This document shows, piece by piece, positions 1 through 7,854 of a DNA stretch of 21,575 bases. Position 1 is the first letter of the stretch, and each line of letters opens with the position of its first letter. This DNA is from Hypsibius dujardini (taxonomy: Eukaryota; Tardigrada; Eutardigrada; Parachela; Hypsibiidae). The translations under genes were made by a program, and so were the position numbers. Location of the stretch: assembly GCA_001579985.1 (NCBI GenBank), contig LRSR01000133.1:1-21575 (forward strand). The letters are read 5' to 3'. The notes below the pieces were generated by a model. That model ran no database searches. It worked only from the letters and a program-made list of their open reading frames with translations, and was not told the DNA's origin.

Positions 1-56
1 GAGTGAAGCAGCAGTACACACTTTAGCCTGAAAAATCGCTACGCTTGATTTGTCAA

Positions 57-927
57 GAGACAATTTGTTACCACAAGGCTGCAGGCCATACAAAAAAGTG
101 CAGTGTGCAGACTGTGCAACATTTCATGTATGAGGCAAGGGCAGCAATTAGGGCCAATTGCAAAAACGAGCAACAATTCGGGCCACCTGATTTCAAAGGG
201 ATGCTGTATGAACACCACGCGAAGTTATTCCACTTTAAGAATTTCAAAACACCTAGAATAATCATACCCAGGCAATACAGCCAGAAACAGTAGTGTTTGT
301 TGAGTTACTCATTAATAGGAGCGATTTGGAAATACTTCTTTCATAATGTTGCTGTGAAAAATGGTGACGGAAGACTACAGGGGCGCCACTGGCAATGAGA
401 TTGCAGGTGTGTGCCGGTCTGCTTGCATTGCGTGCAACAGATGGATCAGCTGATTGCGGTTGTTGTTCACACCTTTGAGGTGTGAAGATGCGGTTTACCA
501 GCTCATTCCACCGGCTGCATTCTAATTAGGAACGCGACTTAACTAAACTTGGCATATATATATATATATTCATCATAACATCATTGGCAAAGCATGCGAA
601 GCCGGTGAAGAAAACTGCAGCAAAAACTGTACTGCATAATACAGCATAAATTTTTTATTCTCTTTACTCCTGAATTTGATGATTTAAGTTCCTGGATCGT
701 CTCGTCCGCCTTGGTTTGTGATGCACAATAGCAGTAATTAAATGCACGCCCATGGCGCCCCCTGGAATCCCGGTGGCCCGAATTGTTACACGTTTTGCAT
801 GTGGCCCGAATTGCTGCCCTTGCCTTATACTGCAGATTGCACATGTGGTCTTGTGGCCAACTATTTACGACTCAAGTCAAAGCCCTATTTTGTATAACCT
901 GCAGCCTTGTGGTAACAAAATGTCTCC
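57..927. repeat. Long inverted repeat / foldback-like element
   Basis: The segment at about 57-194 recurs in reverse orientation at about 765-927. The outer ends match best (AGACAATTTGTTACCACAAG against AGACATTTTGTTACCACAAG), as do the inner ends (AGGCAAGGGCAGCAATT, then TTCGGGCCACC). The middle of each arm is more divergent and differs in length. The interior, 195-764, has no coding region I can support. It contains an (AT)n run near 553-568 and a short CACACCT/AGGTGTG hairpin near 471-486. The arrangement fits a foldback element or two inverted copies of one dispersed repeat. No clear target duplication is visible. Confidence 0.55.
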
Positions 928-960
928 TGTTTAGTCGAGCGTGGATCACGCGGAAGTGCA

Positions 961-1095
961 GTACTACACACGTAACAAAAATCTTGCGCTAACCGAGTTA
1001 AGCCATTAAACTCGTTTGACGCGTAGATACTGCCCAGCCCCCGAGTTGAAGTGCTTGATTCGGTTAGCGCGAGGTTTTTGCTACGTGTGTAGTAC
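961..1095. mobile_element. Miniature inverted-repeat element, family A, copy 1
   Basis: The ends are inverted copies, GTACTACACACGTAACAAAA on the left and the complement of TTTTTGCTACGTGTGTAGTAC on the right. Subterminal blocks (TTGCGCTAACCGAGTTAAGC and its complement) continue the arms. It is about 135 bp and has no coding capacity. The same arms occur at 1252-1382 and 7309-7440, so this is a dispersed family. The ends sit inside a GTAC palindrome, which leaves the exact boundary and target duplication (possibly TA) unresolved. Confidence 0.7.
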
Positions 1096-1251
1096 GAACA
1101 CAATGTTGAATGTATGCACCCAATTCACTATTGTGTTACTTGATGCGAATCTAAGAATCTGCGCAGTTTCGCCTGCTGACACTTGCGTCAGCCGCGAGGA
1201 GCCTGTCCAAAATTGGATTATTTCGCCGTTGGCGTTCAGTTAAGGGGGACA

Positions 1252-1382
1252 TACTACACACGTGGCAAAAATCTTGCACTGATCGAATTAAACACTTTAA
1301 CTCGACAGCCAAGTACAACAGCCATGCAACGAGTGTAATGGCTTAACTCGGTTAGCGCACGTTGTTTGCCACGTGTGTAGTA
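1252..1382. mobile_element. Miniature inverted-repeat element, family A, copy 2
   Basis: This is the same family as 961-1095. The left end reads TACTACACACGTGGCAAAA and the right end is its complement, ending GCCACGTGTGTAGTA. The subterminal GGCTTAACTCGGTTAGCGCA block on the right pairs with the diverged left arm. It is about 131 bp and non-coding. Confidence 0.7.
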
Positions 1383-1402
1383 GTACTGTACTGTCGCGAT
1401 TC

Positions 1403-1556
1403 TAACGGCCAGCTTAGCCCCGCCTCCCCCGTGCAAGACTCTGTGTGACGTCACGGATTCAATTCCTGGCAGCGCGCACTCGGCCTGTGTGTGTTGGCTG
1501 AGTGCCAACTCATGCCACAGGCGCGTGTGGCGGAGGCGGGGCTTAACCGACCGTTA
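1403..1556. mobile_element. Short inverted-repeat element with GC-box ends (family C)
   Basis: The left end, TAACGGCCAGCTTAGCCCC followed by GCCTCC, is repeated in inverse at the right end (GGAGGCGGGGCTTAACC then GACCGTTA), about 28 bp each with a few mismatches. The length is about 154 bp with no coding region. The inner end motif TTAAGCCCCGCCTCC is shared with other elements in this window (2946-2985 and 20657-20936). It lies directly beside family A copy 2. Confidence 0.5.
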
Positions 1557-1813
1557 TACCGTAATCATGGAATTACAGTATTACTGTGACTTGACGGTGA
1601 ATCAGTCAATGCCCTAAATTGATTGCGCAGTTTTATGCACGCACACGCCCAGTCAGAATGACGCATCATCATCCACTGCTGACCCAGAGAGCCCGCCAGT
1701 TTTGTTGTGCAGCCTTTGGCCATTCCGGAGGGTGCGCGCGGTGGCTGTGGGCGTGGCCATGGCAGACCAGCGATGTCAACCACAACAAAGCAGGCCTGTT
1801 TAGTGCTACTCAA

Positions 1814-2010
1814 ATATTACGTAATCAAAGGAGGGTAGGTGGGTGGTCTGGACCCTTGATTACTCACCATTAAAAAAGGTCCCGCCCTCCAGTATAATTG
1901 TGATAATCTGGACCCTTGAGAACTCACTAATAAAATAGGTCCCGCCCTACAGTTTAATTTTGATAATCTGGGTGGTGGTCGAAAAAGGCCCTATTTTGAT
2001 TACGTAATAT
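1814..2010. mobile_element. Inverted-repeat element containing a 60-bp tandem duplication
   Basis: The 16-bp ends ATATTACGTAATCAAA (1814-1829) and its exact complement (1995-2010) bound a 197-bp segment. Inside, two 60-bp units, 1850-1909 and 1910-1969, run head to tail with about 85-90% identity; each starts GGACCCTTGA and ends TGATAATCT. There is no coding potential. It is probably a miniature transposable element; the target duplication is unclear. Confidence 0.5.
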
Positions 2011-2390
2011 ATGCATGGCGCCTTTGGAGTGGAGATCGCAACCTCAGATTAGAGAGCACAGCAGGCAGAGCAGCGCCAAAACAGAAACGTCAGTTGATAC
2101 ATTCTCACGTCGCGACCTGAATCTCTCTCTCATTCCACCTTTTCATTCTTCCCCCTATTTATTTTCTCGCGGAAAAAGAGGATAATAAATTTATCCAAAT
2201 TATTTTGCTCTGTGCTCGACCTGAATAACAGTTTCTGCTGGACGCGGTCCATTTCAGCGACCGCACTGTGGTTGGTTTAAATGAAAGTGAGTAGAAATCG
2301 ATCCACTTGCACGTGTCGCGTGCCTGCAAACACGATTAATTTCTCTTGCACTTGCGCATTGCTCTTTACTTCCGTCTCTCTTTTTTTCGT
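2011..2390 (+). other. Upstream region of the PABP-like gene, no gene seen
   Basis: No coding region, RNA gene or clear core promoter is visible here. The sequence is of mixed composition with pyrimidine-rich stretches near 2119-2160 and 2380. By position it would hold the promoter and the primary transcript's 5' end for the gene starting at 2723. Confidence 0.3.
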
Positions 2391-2398
2391 GTTGCTGC

Positions 2399-2642
2399 CA
2401 GAGATGTGTAACTCCAGGAAAAAGCAATTCCAACTCCACTTCAACTCAGGGCCAACTCCGGGTGGCTCAACTCCGAACTCCTAATATCGCGAACTCCATT
2501 GGAATTGCGATATTAGGAGTTCGGAGTTGATCCACCCGGAGTTGGCCCAGAGTTGAAGTGGAGTTGGAGTTGCTTTTTCCCGGAGTTGGCCCGGAGTTGT
2601 AGTGGAGTTGGAATTGCTTTTTCCCGGAGTTGCACATCTCTG
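2399..2642. mobile_element. hAT-type miniature inverted-repeat element with 8-bp target duplication
   Basis: The terminal inverted repeats begin CAGAGATGTGTAACTCC (2399) and end with the complement GGAGTTGCACATCTCTG (2642), with about 40 bp matching and only two or three differences. The element is flanked on both sides by GTTGCTGC (2391-2398 and 2643-2650). A CAG-starting repeat with an 8-bp duplication is the signature of the hAT superfamily. The interior is built of GGAGTTGGAGTTG-type units and contains a second, inner palindrome (about 2455-2491 with 2507-2545). There is no transposase. It sits about 80 bp upstream of the start codon of the PABP-like gene. One caution: the right-hand host sequence is itself tandemly duplicated. 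Confidence 0.85.
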
Positions 2643-2682
2643 GTTGCTGCTCCGTTCCCTCTGGTTGCTGCTCCGTTCCCTC
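2641..2682 (+). repeat. Perfect 21-bp tandem duplication beside the hAT element
   Basis: TGGTTGCTGCTCCGTTCCCTC occurs twice head to tail, at 2641-2661 and 2662-2682. The first copy includes the last two bases of the hAT-type element and its right target duplication, so part of the repeat unit may derive from insertion or repair. Confidence 0.85.
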
Positions 2683-2698
2683 GGTGTTTGTTTTCTAG
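2683..2698 (+). promoter_or_regulatory. 3' splice acceptor upstream of the PABP-like start codon
   Basis: A T-rich tract (GGTGTTTGTTTTCTAG) ends in AG at 2697-2698, leaving only 24 nt before the ATG at 2723. It reads as a good splice acceptor. It could receive a trans-spliced leader or a short upstream 5'UTR exon that I cannot locate. Confidence 0.55.
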
Positions 2699-2722
2699 CG
2701 GAATTCCAAACCTAGAGCCACG

Positions 2723-5700
2723 ATGGCTTCCTCGACGAAAAGACCCAAAGATCACACGCGATCGTTGTACGTGGGAGATCTTGCGCTGGACGTGACGGAC
2801 AAGCAGCTGATTCGCAAATTTGCTGCCGTCGGTGAGTGCACCCCGAAACGGGACGGTATTTTAATCGACCTGATTCACAATGTTCGCCTCAACGCCAATT
2901 TTGCTTCGCCATTTTAAATTGAAATAAGTGGAATTTCAGTTTTAACGTATACTCTCGATCTGAAGGGACAGCTAAGCCCCGCCTCCCTCGGTATGGCCCT
3001 GCACTCGATTGAACATTCCATCTGATTCACTCTTTTCTGATTGGCTGAATTTTTATAGCTTACTTGTTGTGCTCGATTGATTGATTGATGGATTGATTGA
3101 TTGATTCTTATGACGGTGTTATATATATATACTTCACATATTTAATTTAATTTTCTTTTTAAATTATAATTTTCGTAGATTCGTAAATTTTTCATTTTAT
3201 TTAAAATGTACTCTTAGTATTATATACTGTCAGTGGCTGTTATGTAGTCCGGAATCGTCTTCCACTTCTCGTTTTCATGTTCCCTCTCTGTCCTCTCTTT
3301 CAGGCCCGGTCGAGTCCGTGTTCATAGTTCCCCACAAGCACCATCAGGCCGGGAAGGAAACGCTGAGCCACGCTTTTGTGAACTTCCGCAACAGCGAAGA
3401 TGGTATGTAGACACAGACAGAGGCAGGCAGGCAGACAGACAGACACACAGACAGACAGACACACAGACACACAGACAGACAGACAGACACACAGACAGAC
3501 AGACACACAGACAGACACACAGACAGACACACAGACTGACAGACACACAGACTGACAGACACACAGACAGACAGACACACAGACAGACAGACAGTTAGTC
3601 AGACAGTTAGTCAGACATGCAGTCAGACATGCAGTCAGACATCCAAACGTGGTTCAGTTTTTTCGCACTGTTCAGCTGAACGAGCCCTCAAAAAACTGCA
3701 CTTCGCCCCGATGGGGAAAGCGGGCAAGCTGATCCGTCTGATGCGCTACCAGGAGGAGTGCCCGGCGGATGGGAATGTCTACGTGAAAAATATCCCGCGC
3801 ACCATGGATGATAAAGCACTGCACAAACTGATGGTGCCGTTCGGGACGATCTTGTCCTGCAAAGTGAGCTTGTGGAACTCTTAGTTGATTGATTGATATC
3901 TTCGAATCCCAAAAGCGCCTTGATTGAGTGATGTCCATCATACTTATGAGCTATGAACAATTTAGTGTCAATCTTTTACCTCAATCGTCGATTGTTCAAC
4001 TGTTTGTCATTTTGGCTATTTTACCGGTCATTGTAGATTGATAAGGACTCCAAGGGCAACAGTCTGGGTTACGGATTCGTCCAGTACGAGACTGTCAAGG
4101 CCGCTAAAAGTGCAATCAAGGAGATGAACGGGGCGGATTATCTGGGACACGACCTGTAAGTTGGCCTTGCGAGCTGCTCTTGGTACTCGGTAGCTGTCTG
4201 TCTCCCTGTCTTCCTGTTTGTCTGCCTGTCTCGCTGTCTGTCTGTATCTGTCTCTCTGTTTGTCTGACTGTCTCCCTGTTTGTTTGTTTGTCTGTCTATC
4301 TGTCTGCCTGTCTCCCTGTTTGTCTGACTGTCTCCCTGTTTGTCTGTTTGTCTGCCTGCCTGCCTGGCGACTTTACTGCTTTCTATTCCAGGTACGTCTC
4401 CCAATTTCAGTCGAAAAACGAGCGCCACAACTTCTATAAGAAACTGCCGACTGCCGGCTCAACTGCTACAAGTACAAGCACAACCACTAAAACTGCTGCC
4501 GCCGCCGTCGTTTCCCCGATCAAAGAGAAGCCGGAAGTGCACTACACCACTCCGCCGAAGAATGTCTGGGCTAAACCGGACGGCGAATCGACCAAACCCG
4601 TCGTCACGGCGGTTATCAGCCGCTCCGCCGGCGCCATTACCCCAGCCGGGGAGAAACCGCCCGTCGAGGAAAAACCGTTTTCCATGGCCCCTGCTCCTGG
4701 GGAGAATAAAGGTTGGTGGCGGCAAAACAATTAAAACTAAAAGTTTCAATTTCTGGGCGATTAGGCGAAAAATAAAATTAGTCAGCTCATTTTTAGTAAA
4801 ATAAATTGAACCTGAATTAATCCTTAAGTAAATTAGTCTTGAGGCAGCAGCAAATTTATTTTCTTGTTTCATATATTGGTTTCTGAAGTACTAAGATTAA
4901 ATTAAATTTAAAAAAAGCGAGAATAAAATGATTGGTCATTTCTTGATGATTAAAGTGGAAGGATTAAAATAAATAATAAAAAAAATATTTTGGAGCAACA
5001 CCTCCCGCGTCGTTTTCGAGGCCGATTTTCAACAACACGCCAAATACAGCGCTCAAAATGCATTTTTTAGCTCAAATTAAGTCTGTTGATCGCATTGTTA
5101 CCTTTAAAGGCCCTTGCGGATCGAAGAAGAAGAATAGGATCTCGCGGCGGACGCGCTGAGGAATTTTCAGGGAGGAGAACTTCCCCTTACTCCATCTTCA
5201 ACTCTTCCCTGATTCTCAATTTAATGAAATTCAAAACTTCTACCAGTTTGGATTAGCTGCTCAAGGGGGCTAATCGACGAACTTTGTCGAATTGCAAGAC
5301 AACAAAAACTGAGAAAGTTGTGGAAGAAATAGCGCGTCTGATTTAGGCAGAAAACGCTTTTTGTAATAGTTCCAAGTAATTTGCACTACAACAAAACTTA
5401 ACTTTAGGCTCATTAGTTTACCCTAAAAAATCACAATCATTCATACTAATTTCTAGTCGGCACTGTTTGCCCATCCCTAGATCAAGACGTTCCGGACGTC
5501 GCCACCACCTCCAACGTTGTGGTGCCTGTCTGTATGGAACGCATGGCCTCGAGCTTTGGGGGAATCGGATCGCGCCCGTCGAGCGCCATCATCCACTCGT
5601 ACCGCAATGCGATCTGGCCTCCGTCGCAGGAGGAGAAGGAGGACCGCTACGCTGAATTCTCCCGAGCCGCGAAGAAGCACTTTGAAGTGTTGGAGTGCAT

Positions 5701-5785
5701 TGAGCGAGCCTATTACACCCACGTCAACGACTACTCTAGCTGGCCGCACAGCGCCCCCTGCTGGCCGGACAACCCCCCTTACTGA
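2723..5785 (+). CDS. Two-RRM poly(A)-binding-protein-like RNA-binding protein, six exons
   Basis: Exons 2723-2831, 3304-3402, 3676-3863, 4037-4155, 4392-4711 and 5481-5785 join in consistent phase into 379 residues plus stop. RRM1 (about 13-93) has RNP2 LYVGDL (15-20) and a degenerate RNP1 LSHAFVNF (57-64). RRM2 (about 102-178) has RNP2 VYVKNI (104-109) and RNP1 GYGFVQY (143-149). Their order and linker match RRM1-RRM2 of cytoplasmic poly(A)-binding protein, which in that family grip poly(A) and contact eIF4G. RRM3, RRM4 and the MLLE domain are absent. Residues 190-298 are low-complexity (Ala, Thr, Pro, Lys); the last exon encodes an acidic/basic stretch I do not recognise, and its final dozen residues lie in the 21-bp array. 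The donor of exon 5 (G|GTTGGT) is weak; read-through gives GWWRQNN and a stop at 4732-4734, close to two AATAAA signals, so a shorter isoform is possible. ATG 2723 is the first in-frame start after the acceptor at 2698. Confidence 0.85.
2946..2985 (+). repeat. Solo end of a family-B-like miniature element in intron 1
   Basis: The stretch GTATACTCTCGATCTGAAGG, then GACAGCTAAGCCCCGCC, aligns with the right terminus of the element at 20657-20936 (read on the other strand: GTATTCCCCCGATCTCAAGG, then GACAGTTAAGCCCCGCC). No partner end is visible downstream in the intron, so this is a truncated or decayed copy. Confidence 0.45.
3074..3107 (+). repeat. (GATT)n microsatellite in intron 1 of the PABP-like gene
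   Basis: About eight tetranucleotide units with one interruption (GATG). It is followed by a short (AT)n run at about 3120-3130 and AT-rich sequence to about 3240. Intron 1 spans 2832-3303. Confidence 0.85.
3409..3640 (+). repeat. (CAGA)n/(CACA) array in intron 2 of the PABP-like gene
   Basis: An imperfect tetranucleotide array (CAGACAGACACACAGACAGA and variants) starts seven bases after the exon 2 donor and fills most of intron 2 (3403-3675). It ends in degraded AGTCAGACATGC units. On the transcript it reads CAGA, opposite in sense to the TCTG array of intron 4. Confidence 0.9.
4195..4368 (+). repeat. (TCTG)n array in intron 4 of the PABP-like gene
   Basis: Imperfect TCTG/CCTG/TTTG tetranucleotides fill most of intron 4 (4156-4391). 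It is complementary to the CAGA array of intron 2, so exons 3 and 4 lie between inverted microsatellites. Confidence 0.9.
4771..4805 (+). terminator. Two AATAAA polyadenylation signals in intron 5
   Basis: AATAAA occurs at 4771-4776 and 4800-4805, about 40-70 nt after the in-frame stop reached if exon 5 is not spliced. Together they could end a short isoform of the PABP-like transcript. The rest of intron 5 (4806-5480) is AT-rich and I see nothing else in it. AATAAA is frequent by chance in such sequence. Confidence 0.4.
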
Positions 5786-5948
5786 CCGGACAGCGCCCCC
5801 TACTGACCGGACAGCGTCCCCTGCTGGCTGGACAGCGCCCCCTACTGACCGAACAGCGCCCCCTGCTGGCCGGACAGCTGGACAGCGCCCCCTGCTGGCT
5901 GGACAGCTGGACAGCGCCCCCTGTTGGCTGGACAGCGTTCCCTGGGCC
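5749..5948 (+). repeat. 21-bp minisatellite with CTCF-like units
   Basis: Nine units start with CAG(C/A) at 5749, 5770, 5791, 5812, 5833, 5854, 5883, 5912 and 5933. The spacing is 21 bp except for two 29-bp steps, where ACAGCTGG is inserted. The best units read CAGCGCCCCCTGCTGG, whose complement CCAGCAGGGGGCGCTG matches the known CTCF core (CCA-C/G-C/A-AGGGGGCGC). The array begins inside the last codons of the PABP-like exon 6 (stop at 5783-5785) and runs into its presumed 3'UTR. The 21-bp unit codes for seven-residue repeats in other frames, which I take as incidental. Confidence 0.85.
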
Positions 5949-6322
5949 TGCAACCAGGACGCGACGATTCTTCCCCGGACGGGAAGTAGCTGGTGTGTAC
6001 ATTTTTTTTTCTCGGTCTTACAGATTCTCATGCCATTTAAAATAGCGATGCCGTAATCGAAAAAAGACAGCTATACTTTTGTACAAAGGGTGTTGTGCTT
6101 TTGGATACGATGGATGATGTTCCTTCTTGTTCTTGTGTACCGGCTTTTTTCTTGTTTTTCTCCTACCGTCGATCGGCTTTCTTCCCAGGCAGCATGGCTT
6201 AGCCTGACGCTCACGTTCTTGCTTCCTCAACTCGAGGGTCGCCATTCCTGACCGCAGGTCTCCACCTGCCGGAGTTCTTCTTTCGGTCTAAAACCGCTGT
6301 TCGACATACGTTTTCAAAAATC

Positions 6323-6328
6323 AATAAA
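6323..6328 (+). terminator. Candidate AATAAA polyadenylation signal for the PABP-like gene
   Basis: This is the first AATAAA after the exon 6 stop codon, about 540 nt downstream. The intervening 5949-6322 has no gene I can support. The use of this signal is inferred from position only. Confidence 0.35.
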
Positions 6329-6439
6329 TCAATGCTTTCCCCCAGTGTTTCCCTGGCATTCCAGTATGAGGTGAATTCTGTATTTCGGTTCACCACCCAA
6401 ATCGCTTTTAAATCGGCTCACTCAAGGGTTTCTCTTAGC

Positions 6440-7020
6440 TTGTAGGTGTTTGATTGTTTGATTTTCTGTACTATATCCTAGTATACTTTAGCACTTCACC
6501 ACCCATCAAACCCTAATCATACAAACAATCAAGCACCTGCCATCAAAGAGGGACCCTTGAGTGCTTGATTGTTTGATTTTCTGTACTATATCCTATTATA
6601 CTATAACACTTCTAAAAATCAATCAATCGAGCACCTGCCATGACAGAGGAACCCTTGAGTGCTTGATTGTTTGATTTTCTGTATCATGTCCTATTATACT
6701 ATAACAGTTCTAGAAATCAATCAATCAAGCAGCTGCCATCAAAGAGGGACTCTTGAGTGCTTGATTGTTTGATTTTCTGTACTATATCCTATTATACTAT
6801 AACAGTTCTAAAAATCAATCAAGTACCTGCCATCAAAGAGGAACCCTTGAGTGCTTGATTGTTTGATTTTCTGTATCATGTCCTATTATACTATAACACT
6901 TCCAGAAATCAATCAATCAAGCAGCTGCCATCAAAGAGGAATCCTTGAGTGCTTGATTGTTTGATTTTCTGTATTATTATTTATTATTATATCCTATTAT
7001 ACTATAACACTTCTAGAAAT
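6440..7020 (+). repeat. 98-bp tandem repeat array
   Basis: Units begin GTGCTTGATTGTTTGATTTT at 6561, 6659, 6757, 6851 and 6949 (spacings 98, 98, 94, 98). A diverged, longer unit starts near 6444. Each unit continues CTGTACTATATCCTATTATA, then a TCAATCAATC stretch, then (A/G)CCTGCCATCAAAGAGG and CCCTTGA. The last unit carries a TATTATTATTTATTATTAT insertion. Just left of the array, CACTCAAGGGTTTC is the inverse of the unit junction AACCCTTGAGTG. There is no coding region. The following 7021-7300 is AT-rich with nothing recognisable. Confidence 0.85.
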
Positions 7021-7308
7021 CAAAGTGGCTTACAAAGCCGCTTTTCATTTTAAATAAGATATATTTTTATTGTGTTTCACGTAAAAAAAAATAGAAATCG
7101 ACATTTGACATTTGCCATCGCTTTATTAAATTTATATTATATATTTAATATTTAAATATTAGCATATTCTATTTAACATCTTATTTGAACTGCTGAAAAT
7201 GTGAATTTCATTTTAAACAAAATCGAATTTTTATTTAAATAAACTTTGCTGGTGGCTTTCAAATAAATTGTTTAAAATACTGAAAACACTTTAAAATTGG
7301 TGACAAAA

Positions 7309-7440
7309 TGCTTCACACGAGGCGAAAAGCTTGCGCTAACCCAGTTAAGCCATTTGTCTCGGCTGTGTGTACGGCGGTACAATGGTACGAGTTAAATGGC
7401 TTAACTCGGTTAGCGCAAGGTTTTTGCCACGTGTTTAGTA
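7309..7440. mobile_element. Miniature inverted-repeat element, family A, copy 3
   Basis: The right half (TGGCTTAACTCGGTTAGCGC, then TTTTTGCCACGTGTTTAGTA) is close to the other family A copies. The left half (CTTGCGCTAACCCAGTTAAG) is intact inside, but its outermost 20 bases have decayed. It lies about 400 bp upstream of the PCBD start. Confidence 0.6.
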
Positions 7441-7548
7441 ATTTTCGCTTTCTGGTCCATACGATGAGTCCGGCTTGTTCCTGGTTACGCTTACAAATCT
7501 GAGTATGGTCAGTGTAATGACGTAGGTATAGATCCTACTAGGCTGTTC

Positions 7549-7854
7549 TTGAACTTTAAGTTATTTCCCTCTGTGTCTAATGGAATGGACAATCTACGGC
7601 GCATTGCTGATCGTTTTCCGATAACTTTTTCGCACGCTTTCTTCTCTCGGCGATTCTTTTACATTTCCCTCGGGATGATTATCAGGTATAGGACAGTGAC
7701 GCCTGGGCTGAGCAGTGCACTTTCTTATCTTCCCCTTTCGCTTATTTCGGGAGAAACAGTCGGCGAAAAGTTTCATATTAAGACGCGTGCCTCTTTTACT
7801 GCTTCTCTTATCGGTGCGCGACATTTAAGTGTGTCTTCTACCTGCGCAGCAAAA
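7549..7854 (+). other. Open frame in phase with PCBD exon 1 (possible N-terminal extension)
   Basis: A stop-free run of 102 codons beginning with an ATG at 7549 enters the PCBD exon 1 frame exactly (7855 minus 7549 is 306). It has internal ATGs at 7582 and 7669. It is rich in Arg, Ser and hydrophobic residues and poor in acidic ones, and ends LIGARHLSVSSTCAAK, which looks like a mitochondrial presequence cleavage region. Some animal PCBD proteins (human PCBD2, for example) have such leaders. Against it, a good splice acceptor ends at 7849 inside this frame. I treat it as an alternative, not as the main model. Confidence 0.3.
7836..7849 (+). promoter_or_regulatory. 3' splice acceptor upstream of the PCBD start codon
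   Basis: CTTCTACCTGCGCAG ends in AG at 7848-7849, five bases before an ATG with strong context (CAAAAATGG). It may accept a trans-spliced leader or a 5'UTR exon, as for the other two genes here. Confidence 0.45.

Noticed and set aside
45-293. 82-codon open frame and its relative on the - strand at 581-844
   Set aside because: The similar RAAIRA(N/T)CK segments arise because both lie in the inverted repeat arms. There is no other sign of coding.
1455-1475. tRNA B-box-like GGATTCAATTCC
   Set aside because: No matching A box, acceptor stem or anticodon arm could be built around it. It lies inside an inverted-repeat element.
3300-3580. Cys-Leu-Ser-Val repeat proteins on the - strand (also near 4200, 11300-11660, 12070-12330, 15130-15350)
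   Set aside because: These are translations of CAGA/TCTG microsatellites inside introns, present in several frames at once.
5517-6056. Open frame with seven-residue TAPPTDR-type repeats on the + strand
   Set aside because: It is produced by the 21-bp minisatellite in a frame different from exon 6. The exon 6 frame fits the upstream splice phase.
6440-7020. CRISPR-like regular repeats
   Set aside because: The units are contiguous 98-bp tandem copies without unique spacers, and the DNA is clearly from an animal.
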